DNA of 28,633 nucleotides from Colwellia_A sp041890515 (lineage in GTDB: Bacteria > Pseudomonadota > Gammaproteobacteria > Enterobacterales > Alteromonadaceae): the NCBI GenBank assembly GCA_041890515.1, contig JASDWX010000024.1:1-28633 (forward strand), in the 5' to 3' direction. The notes below the pieces were generated by a model. That model made no database searches. It was not told the origin of the DNA and saw only the letters and a program-made list of their open reading frames with translations. Shown one piece after another: positions 8,201-15,375 of the stretch. Positions within the stretch are counted from its first letter, which is position 1. The number at the start of each line of letters is the position of its first letter. The position numbers were made by a program, and so were the translations under genes.

Positions 8201-8294
8201 ACTAAAGTATATGTCATGCCCAGAATGAAAAATCAAGAAATATTGAGTGAAAAATAAAGTTTTTAAGCCTTAATATATAGACTAAAGTATATGT
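8201..8294. promoter_or_regulatory. Duplicated ACTAAAGTATATGT motif in lysR-aceA divergent region
   Basis: The 14-mer ACTAAAGTATATGT occurs at 8201-8214 and again at 8281-8294, exactly 80 bases apart. Each copy is preceded by ATATA, making an AT-rich partial dyad (ATATA-N7/8-TATAT). Position, in the divergent promoter region next to a LysR gene, makes it a candidate operator for that regulator. Confidence 0.5.
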
Positions 8295-8353
8295 TTAAGT
8301 ACCTTAATCAATGAAAAGTAAGTGTTATTTTTATTTGATTAGATGGTATTTAT

Positions 8354-8363
8354 TTTGTGAATG
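8354..8363 (+). promoter_or_regulatory. TTTGTGAATG motif upstream of isocitrate lyase
   Basis: Third copy of the ten-base core found twice upstream of malate synthase G. It lies about 150 bases before the isocitrate lyase start. It contains only a half-site of the CRP consensus, so CRP control is not supported by the sequence alone. Confidence 0.3.
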
Positions 8364-8514
8364 GTAGTGATAGATATTATATATTTTAAGAATGTCTGTG
8401 ATTTGTTCTAAACTTTGTGTTGTTCGGTATGTTTGCTTTCATGCTCACTTTTATAAGAAGTGTAGAAGCTAACAAAACCATTTAAAAATACTATAGACTT
8501 TTGGAGAGAGTGAT

Positions 8515-10101
8515 ATGTCTAATTATCAAAGTGCAATAGAAGCGGTTCAAGCAATTAAAGCCAATGCAGGTAGCGCTTGGGATACTATAAATCCAGAATC
8601 AGTTGCTCGTATGCGTACACAGAACAGATTTAAAACGGGTTTAGAGATTGCTCAATACACTGCAGATATTATGCGCAGCGATATGGCCGCTTTCGATGCT
8701 GATAGTTCTAAGTATACTCAATCTTTAGGTTGCTGGCATGGTTTTATTGGCCAACAAAAAATGATTTCTATAAAGAAGCATTTTGATGGTCAAACAGATC
8801 GTCGCTACTTGTATCTTTCAGGTTGGATGGTGGCTGCACTTCGAAGCGAGTTTGGACCACTTCCTGATCAATCTATGCATGAAAAAACCTCTGTAGCTTC
8901 ATTAGTTGCAGAGCTTTATACCTTTTTACGTCAAGCTGATGCACGTGAACTAGGTGGTCTTTTTCGCGAACTAGATGCAGCAAACGATGGCGACAAAGCA
9001 GCTATCCAATTCAAAATTGATCATCACGTTACACATGTTGTACCCATTATTGCTGATATTGATGCCGGTTTTGGTAACGCTGAAGCGACTTATATAATGG
9101 CTAAGCAAATGATTGAAGCCGGTGCTTGTGCCCTTCAAATTGAAAACCAAGTTGCTGATGAAAAGCAATGTGGCCATCAAGACGGCAAAGTAACGGTTCC
9201 TCACGCTGACTTTCATTCTAAAATCCGTGCATTACGTCATGCCTTTTTAGAACTAGGTATTGATAACGGTATTATCGTTTCTCGGACTGACTCTGAGGGT
9301 GCTGGCTTAACGAAAGAAATCGCAGTTGTTAAAGAACCTGGTGACCAAGGTGATATATATAACTCGTTCCTAGACGTTGAAGAAATTGATGTAGCTGATA
9401 TGGCTGAAGGCGATGTATGTTTCAACCGTAACGGTAAATTAGTTCGTCCTAAGCGTTTACCTTCTGGTTTATACCAATTTCGTCAGGGTACGGGTGAAGA
9501 GCGTTGCGTATTTGATAGCATCGAAGCAATTAAAGCTGGTGCAGATTTACTGTGGATAGAAACAGCAACACCAAACGTTGCTGATATCACTGCAATGATG
9601 AACGAAGTGCGTAAAGAAATTCCAGATGCTAAGCTTGTTTATAACAACAGCCCATCATTCAACTGGACATTAAACTTCCGTCAACAAGCTTTCGATACTA
9701 TGGTTGCTGCTGGTGAAGATGTGTCTAATTATGTGCGTGCTGACTTGATGAATGTTGATTACGATACTACTGAATTAGCTGCATCTGCAGATGACAAAAT
9801 CCGTAGCTTCCAATCAGATACTGCGCGTGAAGCGGGTATATTCCATCACTTAATTACATTACCTACTTACCATACTGCTGCGTTATCTACTGATAACCTT
9901 GCTAAAGAATACTTTGGAGAACAAGGTATGCTGGGTTATGTAGAAGGTGTACAGCGTAAAGAAATTCGTCAAGGTATCGCCTGTGTTAAACATCAAAACA
10001 TGTCAGGCTCTGACATGGGTGATGATCACAAAGAATACTTTGCTGGTGAGAATGCCCTTAAAGCTGGCGGTGCGAATAACACTTCGAATCAGTTCTCATA
10101 A
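8515..10101 (+). CDS. aceA: Isocitrate lyase
   Basis: Isocitrate lyase splits isocitrate into glyoxylate and succinate, committing carbon to the glyoxylate shunt for growth on acetate or fatty acids. The 528-residue product is of the long bacterial subfamily also seen in Colwellia and Pseudomonas, longer than the 434-residue E. coli enzyme. It carries the metal-binding ADIDAGFGNAEA (180-191), the catalytic signature EKQCGH with nucleophilic Cys219, and IETATPNVADI and YNNSPSFNWT in the barrel's C-terminal half. A good GGAGAG ribosome site precedes ATG 8515. The gene is monocistronic, ends in an intrinsic terminator and is divergent from a LysR regulator. Malate synthase G, the next enzyme of the pathway, lies 2.8 kb away on the other strand, so the shunt genes are clustered but not in one operon. 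Confidence 0.96.
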   Translation: MSNYQSAIEAVQAIKANAGSAWDTINPESVARMRTQNRFKTGLEIAQYTADIMRSDMAAFDADSSKYTQSLGCWHGFIGQQKMISIKKHFDGQTDRRYLYLSGWMVAALRSEFGPLPDQSMHEKTSVASLVAELYTFLRQADARELGGLFRELDAANDGDKAAIQFKIDHHVTHVVPIIADIDAGFGNAEATYIMAKQMIEAGACALQIENQVADEKQCGHQDGKVTVPHADFHSKIRALRHAFLELGIDNGIIVSRTDSEGAGLTKEIAVVKEPGDQGDIYNSFLDVEEIDVADMAEGDVCFNRNGKLVRPKRLPSGLYQFRQGTGEERCVFDSIEAIKAGADLLWIETATPNVADITAMMNEVRKEIPDAKLVYNNSPSFNWTLNFRQQAFDTMVAAGEDVSNYVRADLMNVDYDTTELAASADDKIRSFQSDTAREAGIFHHLITLPTYHTAALSTDNLAKEYFGEQGMLGYVEGVQRKEIRQGIACVKHQNMSGSDMGDDHKEYFAGENALKAGGANNTSNQFS

Positions 10102-10133
10102 TTATTGACAATAGTTTTCTCTAGAAGTAGAAG

Positions 10134-10165
10134 CCGGATAGCATCAATTGCTATTCGGTTTTTTT
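10134..10165 (+). terminator. Intrinsic terminator of isocitrate lyase
   Basis: A ten-base stem CCGGATAGCA / TGCTATTCGG with one G-T pair (arms 10134-10143 and 10149-10158), a five-base loop and a seven-T tail. It starts 33 bases after the isocitrate lyase stop. Confidence 0.88.
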
Positions 10166-10339
10166 CGTTTACAGCGCTTCGTTTAGATAAAATCATCTTT
10201 TTATTTCATTTAAAAAAATCTTATTAATAAGCCTTTATTGATCAGTCACTAAAATTAATTTTATTTAATTTGAAATAAGTTGTAATAAAACGCTTAACCC
10301 TGCGACTATTCTGTTAGATATTTCAAAAGGAATAAAAGA

Positions 10340-11806
10340 ATGATAATAAAATGGCAAAGCCTTTTAGCAATAAGCTTACTTAGTTTTAGCTCGATGCTAG
10401 TGGCTGAAAATGTAGATGAACAAATAAATACAGATGAAGTACTCACGCTGGAAAATTGCCACTTAAAAGGCATTAAGTCTCAAGTTCAATGTGGCACATT
10501 GCGGGTACCGGAAAATTATAGTTTACCTGATGGCGAACAAATCACGGTTAACTTTGCAGTATTACCTGCAATTGATAATAGTAAGAATAAAACGCCGCTC
10601 ATGTTTTTAGCTGGCGGCCCTGGACAAGCATCCGTTGAATTAGCGGCTCATATATTTACAACGTTTGCGGAAATAAAAAAATCTCATGACATTATTTTGG
10701 TTGATCAGCGTGGCACTGGTAAGTCCCATGCGTTAGAGTGCGATGAAAATACAGTCAAAAGTGTTTACGAAATTATCCCTGAAGACTTTTCAGCACAAGA
10801 AATCAAAGACTGTATCGCGCAATTTAAAGGCGATTTAAGCCAATATAATTCAGAAAATGCAATTCGTGATTTTGATGCAGTGAGAAATGCGCTAGGCCAT
10901 GAAAAAATTAATATTTATGGTGGTTCTTATGGTACTCGTGCGGGTTTAGTTTATATGCGCATGTTTCCAGATTCATTAAAAAGTGTTGTGCTAGACAGTG
11001 TTGGACCGATTGAAGTGCCTATTGGTACTTTTGGACAGAGTTCCGCACGTTCATTTCATTTATTGTTAGAAAGCTGTATGCAAGATGATAACTGTAAAGC
11101 CGCTTACCCTAATTTAGCGAGTGAATTTAAAGCGGTTATTTCTCGATTAGAGCAAGCACCTGTTAAAATTGATATCTCTCATCCGCGTTTAGGGTCAAAA
11201 ACAGACTTCGTATTAAGTCGTAGTAAATTTATCAGTAATTTACGCATGCAATTATATGCTATGCAAACACGCACTTTAGTCCCTCTAATTATTCATCAAG
11301 CATTTCTTGGTAATTACCAGCCTCTAATTGGTTTAATTGCAATGTCTGAAGGTGGATTAGGTATGTATGTTGGCTTGACGTTGAATATTGTTTGTAATGA
11401 AGATCTGCCAAAAATTACAACAGAGATGTTTACGGCTGACGCAGATAATAGTTTTGGAGGCAATGACAGCCATAATGCTTGGTTGCAAGCCTGTCCGTTA
11501 TGGCCTAAATATTCAGTTGACGAAGCATTTTACAACAGTGTAACCGCAAATATTCCAACGCTTATTTTATCCGGTAATTTAGACCCAGTAACACCGCCGA
11601 GTAATGGTGAAAAATCTGCAGCAACGTTGCCAAATAGTCATCATATAATTTCTAAAAATAGCGCGCATATTGTTGCTTCAACACCTTGTGGAATTGATAT
11701 TGTTAATGAGTTTCTAGAAACGCTTGATCCTAAAGGGTTAGACGAATCGTGTTTAGCCGAATTAAAAAGCGAAACATTTATGACGCACTTAAACGGCAAC
11801 CTATAG
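10340..11806 (+). CDS. Secreted alpha/beta hydrolase, tripeptidyl/prolyl aminopeptidase-like (S33-type)
   Basis: The 488-residue protein begins with a signal peptide (hydrophobic core about residues 8-21, cleavage near MLVA-EN), so it acts outside the cytoplasm. The alpha/beta hydrolase core has the oxyanion-loop motif FLAGGPGQAS (89-98), DQRGTGKS (122-129), nucleophile elbow GGSYG with Ser196, the acid Asp415 in SGNLDPVTPP and His443 in SAHIV. This layout matches the tripeptidyl aminopeptidase/proline iminopeptidase group (S33 with a C-terminal TAP-like domain). An AAGGA ribosome site precedes ATG 10340. The gene ends ten bases before a NatA-type ATPase gene, so it is the first gene of a three-gene operon; how a periplasmic hydrolase serves the exporter is unclear. 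Exact substrate cannot be read from sequence. Confidence 0.85.
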   Translation: MIIKWQSLLAISLLSFSSMLVAENVDEQINTDEVLTLENCHLKGIKSQVQCGTLRVPENYSLPDGEQITVNFAVLPAIDNSKNKTPLMFLAGGPGQASVELAAHIFTTFAEIKKSHDIILVDQRGTGKSHALECDENTVKSVYEIIPEDFSAQEIKDCIAQFKGDLSQYNSENAIRDFDAVRNALGHEKINIYGGSYGTRAGLVYMRMFPDSLKSVVLDSVGPIEVPIGTFGQSSARSFHLLLESCMQDDNCKAAYPNLASEFKAVISRLEQAPVKIDISHPRLGSKTDFVLSRSKFISNLRMQLYAMQTRTLVPLIIHQAFLGNYQPLIGLIAMSEGGLGMYVGLTLNIVCNEDLPKITTEMFTADADNSFGGNDSHNAWLQACPLWPKYSVDEAFYNSVTANIPTLILSGNLDPVTPPSNGEKSAATLPNSHHIISKNSAHIVASTPCGIDIVNEFLETLDPKGLDESCLAELKSETFMTHLNGNL

Positions 11807-11816
11807 GGATATCATT

Positions 11817-12563
11817 ATGATTGAAGTTAAAAATTTACATAAAAGTTTTATCGATAAAAAAAATACAGTTAAAGCGCTTGATGGCATGTCGTTTACAGCG
11901 AAAGATGGCGAGATCACCGGTATTTTAGGTCCAAATGGCGCTGGTAAAACTACTTGTCTACGTACCCTATATGGCTTACTTAAAGCTGATGAAGGTTCGG
12001 TAATGGTCGATGGTATTAATGTATTGGAAGATCCTTTAGCGGTGCGCAAGCAATTAGGTATTTTTCCGGATAAATTTGGTTTATATGAACGCTTAACAGC
12101 TTATGAACAAGTTGATTACTTTGCTAGCCTTCACGGTATGCAAGGCGCAAAGAAAAAAGCAGCTATAGAACAAGTTTTTAAAGATTTAGAAATGGAAGAA
12201 TTAGCACACCGGAAAACCGTAGGGTTTTCACAAGGACAACGTATGAAAGTGACCTTAGCTCAAGCGCTAGTTCATCAGCCAAAAAACTTTGTACTTGATG
12301 AACCTACCCGTGGTCTTGATGTAATGAGCACGCGTGTTTTACGTAACCATTTAGCAAAATTTAAAGAAAAAGGTCATTGTATTTTATTCTCATCACATGT
12401 AATGCAAGAAGTTGCCGCGTTATGTGATCGCGTAATTATTGTTTCTAATGGCAAATTAGCTGCACAAGGTACTCCACAAGAATTATGTGATTTAGCGGGA
12501 GAGACATTATTAGAAGATGCCTTTGTTAAGTTAATTGGCTCAGATGAAGGAGTAGCCGCATGA
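11817..12563 (+). CDS. natA: ABC exporter ATP-binding protein, NatA type
   Basis: A 248-residue ABC ATPase with all motifs: Walker A GPNGAGKT (38-45), signature FSQGQ (137-141; Ser-Gly-Gly replaced by the SQGQ variant common in NatA/CcmA-type exporters), Walker B FVLDEP (158-163), D-loop GLDVMS and the switch His194. The ATPase powers the membrane partner encoded next, whose start overlaps this gene's stop by four bases. NatAB of Bacillus extrudes Na+ and is the best-known member; by similarity of both proteins I name it NatA-like, but the transported substrate could equally be a lipid, peptide or drug. A GGG-containing ribosome site lies between the hydrolase stop and ATG 11817. Confidence 0.88.
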   Translation: MIEVKNLHKSFIDKKNTVKALDGMSFTAKDGEITGILGPNGAGKTTCLRTLYGLLKADEGSVMVDGINVLEDPLAVRKQLGIFPDKFGLYERLTAYEQVDYFASLHGMQGAKKKAAIEQVFKDLEMEELAHRKTVGFSQGQRMKVTLAQALVHQPKNFVLDEPTRGLDVMSTRVLRNHLAKFKEKGHCILFSSHVMQEVAALCDRVIIVSNGKLAAQGTPQELCDLAGETLLEDAFVKLIGSDEGVAA

Positions 12564-13723
12564 TCCAGTTTAAAGCCTTATTACTTAAAGAATTAAGAGA
12601 AGCGTTCCGGGATAAACGAGCACTAATGGTCGCGTTAAGTATGGGATTACTCGCCCCTGTAATGATCATGGTTATATCGAAAGTTATGATCACAGAAATT
12701 GTAGGGAACCCAACTATTTACGTACAATTTACTGGCGCTGAATATGCACCAAAGTTGATTGAAAAATTTGAAGAAAATAATATTCTACAATTTGTTAATG
12801 TACCTGAAGACGACAAATATGCGTGGGAAGAGCGCAGTATTGAAGTTGATATTCCTGAAGACTTCTCTGAAAAAATGCTCGCCGGTAAAGCTATAGACGT
12901 TGTATTACGTGCAGATTTCGGTAAGAAATCATCAGGCTCACCGATACGTCGTGTAAAAGAAACAGTGAGAGGATATTCACAAAGTATTGGTTATAAACGT
13001 TTATTAGTAAGGGGGGTAGATATTAACTTATTACAACCTATTATCTTGCAAGAACAAGATACTGCGCTACCAACGAGTAATGCGGTCATGGTGTCGATGT
13101 TCTTAGGTATGTATCTTTTAATGGGGGCTTTTGTTTCAGGACTTTCAATTGCGATTGATTCAAGTGCGGGTGAACGCGAGCGTAATGTATTAGAGATGCT
13201 ACTATGTCAACCCGTTAGTACGCTTAAAATTGTACTCGCTAAAATGACCTGCGCGAGTTCTATTTCAGTACTGTCCATCGTGATAATGTTGGTATTAACA
13301 ACAATTTCGGTTGGGTTTATTGACTTATCAAAAATAGGGGCAACCTTTAGTTTAAACGCATTTAGTATCGCTGCCTTATTAATATTACTCGTTCCTTTAT
13401 GCTTTTTTGCTACGGCTTTACAGTTGTTTTTCTCTTTTCAAGCGAAAAGCTTCAAAGAAGCGCAATCAACGGTTTCTATGTTAATCATGCTACCAGCAAT
13501 GGTGCCGATGGCTATTATGATGATTGACGATAAACCTGCTTGGGTAAATTGGTTACCTATTTCAGGTCAATCAATGTTGATGGAAGATGTATTCAAAGGT
13601 TTACCTGTTGATTGGACCGTTCTCGCTAGTACCACAGCAATTACGATTGCAATGACGGTAGCATTAGTGATGACGTTATCGCAAAAGTTGAAATCAGAAA
13701 AAGTGGTGATGTCATTAAGTTAG
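12560..13723 (+). CDS. natB: ABC exporter permease, NatB/ABC-2 type
   Basis: The 387-residue protein has an ABC-2 exporter layout: one N-terminal membrane helix (about 24-45), a large extracytoplasmic domain of about 130 residues, and five C-terminal helices near 172-200, 226-252, 264-290, 300-320 and 352-373. The segment DSSAGERERNVLEMLLCQPV, between the second and third helices, is the conserved cytoplasmic motif of this permease family and contacts the ATPase. N-terminal FKALLLKELREAFRDKRAL is also typical. The gene is translationally coupled to natA. No clear terminator follows; the sigma-factor gene begins 123 bases later behind a nested inverted repeat. Na+ export is the family precedent, not proven here. 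Confidence 0.87.
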   Translation: MIQFKALLLKELREAFRDKRALMVALSMGLLAPVMIMVISKVMITEIVGNPTIYVQFTGAEYAPKLIEKFEENNILQFVNVPEDDKYAWEERSIEVDIPEDFSEKMLAGKAIDVVLRADFGKKSSGSPIRRVKETVRGYSQSIGYKRLLVRGVDINLLQPIILQEQDTALPTSNAVMVSMFLGMYLLMGAFVSGLSIAIDSSAGERERNVLEMLLCQPVSTLKIVLAKMTCASSISVLSIVIMLVLTTISVGFIDLSKIGATFSLNAFSIAALLILLVPLCFFATALQLFFSFQAKSFKEAQSTVSMLIMLPAMVPMAIMMIDDKPAWVNWLPISGQSMLMEDVFKGLPVDWTVLASTTAITIAMTVALVMTLSQKLKSEKVVMSLS

Positions 13724-13771
13724 TTTCCATTACTAATGTTTAAGGTATTAGGCTGAATTGGTATTGAGATG

Positions 13772-13844
13772 AATAACTCGATAGAATTAACAAAACAAAA
13801 ATAAGACCGTTATGAAACGGTGTAGACTAATGTATCGAGTTATT
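13772..13844 (+). promoter_or_regulatory. Nested inverted repeat just upstream of the sigma-factor start
   Basis: Outer arms AATAACTCGATA (13772-13783) and TATCGAGTTATT (13833-13844) are perfect 12-base complements 49 bases apart. Inside is a second hairpin, ACCGTT-ATGA-AACGGT (13806-13821). The 3' outer arm ends two bases before the TTG start at 13847 and covers where a ribosome site would be. It lacks a T-tail, so it is not an intrinsic terminator for natB. Confidence 0.65.
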
Positions 13845-13846
13845 AT

Positions 13847-14371
13847 TTGAACACATCTTCAAATTACCAAAAAGTTTTTACTGAATGGATGACAGCGTAT
13901 GAAAAATTACTCCGTCATATCATTACGGGTTTTGAAGCAAAACCCGTAATTCAAGATGAACTTTTCCAAGAAATAGCACTCAATATTTGGCGTGCACTAC
14001 CGAACTTTAGAAGTGAGTCTGCGGTAAAAACTTTTGTCGCTCGCATTGCACATAATGTTTTAGCTACGCATGTTGCCAAAGCAGTAAAGAGTGTGAAGGT
14101 CGATCAAGATATTGATGGAATTAGTCAAGGTGCGGAAAAGGATCAAGTACAACCTACGCCTTATCAGAGTTTAGATAAGCAGCAAAGACAAGCCCGTTTA
14201 GCCAAATCTATCAGGCAACTTAAACTTGAACAACAGCAAGTGATCACTTTAGCCCTTGAAGGGATGAGTTACCAAGAAATTGCGGATGTTTTAGTGATAA
14301 CAACAAACCTTGTCGGTGTTCGTTTACAGCGTGCAAAAGCCGCGTTAATGAAGTTAATGGAGGTGGTATGA
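13847..14371 (+). CDS. ECF-type RNA polymerase sigma factor
   Basis: A 174-residue sigma-70 family protein with only regions 2 and 4, hence ECF class. Region 2 is seen in ELFQEIALNIWRALPNFR and ESAVKTFVARIAHNVLATHV (about 43-82), and region 4 in SIRQLKLEQQQVITLALEG followed by MSYQEIADVLVITTNLVGVRLQRAKAAL (about 122-168), the -35-binding helix-turn-helix. The connecting linker is rich in Gln and charged residues. The only plausible start is TTG at 13847: a stop in this frame lies at 13823 and the next Met is residue 15, already within region 2. There is no visible ribosome site, and a 12-base inverted-repeat arm sits directly upstream. It overlaps the next gene, a membrane protein, by four bases, as ECF sigma and anti-sigma pairs often do. 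Confidence 0.85.
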   Translation: MNTSSNYQKVFTEWMTAYEKLLRHIITGFEAKPVIQDELFQEIALNIWRALPNFRSESAVKTFVARIAHNVLATHVAKAVKSVKVDQDIDGISQGAEKDQVQPTPYQSLDKQQRQARLAKSIRQLKLEQQQVITLALEGMSYQEIADVLVITTNLVGVRLQRAKAALMKLMEVV

Positions 14372-15057
14372 ACAAAGATGAATCACCGTTAAATGAGAAA
14401 GGTAAAGTTACGTTACAGAGCCAAAGTCAAGCTGAAACCTTGCTTGATGTGACAACATTACCTAAAAAAAGTTACATTGAACCACTTGATACATCGGTGC
14501 TCGACGAGCAATGGGCTGAAATGACACAAGACTGGCAGAGTCAGCCATTCGTCAAGACAGATATTAATAAATTACTTAGACAAACTAAACAACGAACTTT
14601 AATTGCTAAGTTGTTGCTATCATTAGATATTATTGCCACTGTGGGAATGCTTGTCGCGGGTATTTATATGTGGATTAACAACTCTAAAGATGAAGCCACT
14701 ATGATCTATTTAGGTGGTGGTGGTGTATTGTCGGTTATCTTTGTTTATTTTGCGCTTAAGTTTCGAGTTACTGCGTGGCGAGCAAATTGTGGTAGCCCCG
14801 ATAAAGCCATTGAGCATGCTATTGCAGGGTACAAGTCATCACTGAGTTATATTAAACTTGTGAAGCTTTCCTGTTTTGTGATTTGTCCAGTTTCAAATTG
14901 GTATCTCTTTACAGCTAGTCAGGAAATGAATAAATCACCGATGTTTGGCTTTATTTTTTTGAATACATTACTTATTGCTATTTGGCTAATTTCACATACT
15001 TTTTATGTAAAAAGAAATAAAGAATTAAAGTTCCTTAAATCAATCAATTCAAAATAA
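14368..15057 (+). CDS. Four-helix membrane protein, candidate anti-sigma factor
   Basis: This 229-residue protein has a hydrophilic N-terminal part of about 78 residues, then four membrane helices (near 80-102, 111-131, 161-181 and 192-213) and a short basic tail. I see no zinc-binding HxxxCxxC anti-sigma motif and do not recognise the family by sequence. The N-terminal region includes LDEQWAEMTQDWQSQPF, followed by a charged helix (KTDINKLLRQTKQRT) that would be cytoplasmic and could hold the sigma factor. The start ATG overlaps the sigma-factor stop (ATGA), which implies co-translation and a fixed stoichiometry. An anti-sigma role therefore rests on gene order and topology only. A GGAGG ribosome site lies inside the end of the sigma gene. 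Confidence 0.7.
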   Translation: MNKDESPLNEKGKVTLQSQSQAETLLDVTTLPKKSYIEPLDTSVLDEQWAEMTQDWQSQPFVKTDINKLLRQTKQRTLIAKLLLSLDIIATVGMLVAGIYMWINNSKDEATMIYLGGGGVLSVIFVYFALKFRVTAWRANCGSPDKAIEHAIAGYKSSLSYIKLVKLSCFVICPVSNWYLFTASQEMNKSPMFGFIFLNTLLIAIWLISHTFYVKRNKELKFLKSINSK

Positions 15058-15375
15058 ACAACGAAATAATTATCTTTGTTTTGTATTATATTCTGCTTTA
15101 TTGGTTTTTATCTGTTTTAAATTCCTTGATATTATTTTTTATCTCCGTTATATTCTATTACATAAACCAATTGATCATGGCTTTAAAAGCTTCTATCAAT
15201 GACTACATAAATCTTTACGGCATATTAGATTACTAAATGAGCTAAAACATGTACCTTTTAACGTGTACAACTAAGCTGATTTCAGGCAAAATACGCCGCA
15301 TATTTTTGCTATCCATTAGACAATTCATTAGACATTGTCTGTAACAGCCTAAAGCTGAATAATTGAGGAAAAACC
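15058..15375. other. glyA upstream region with CATTAGACA direct repeat
   Basis: No gene is seen in this 318-base AT-rich gap. Near the glyA end, CATTAGACA is repeated at 15314-15322 and 15326-15334 (12-base period), and the second copy opens into AGACA-T-TGTCT (15330-15340), a small dyad. A nearby GCAAAATA / TATTTTTGC pairing (15287-15309) lies in the probable promoter. I see no match to a glycine or SAM riboswitch. Confidence 0.45.

Noticed and set aside
8173..8217. Longer lysR start at 8217
   Set aside because: The 15 extra residues are hydrophobic and unlike LysR N-termini, there is no ribosome site, and the segment contains an operator-like repeat.
8340..8380. CRP site at the TTTGTGAATG motif upstream of isocitrate lyase
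   Set aside because: Only the TGTGA half is present; the TCACA half at the right spacing is missing at all three copies.
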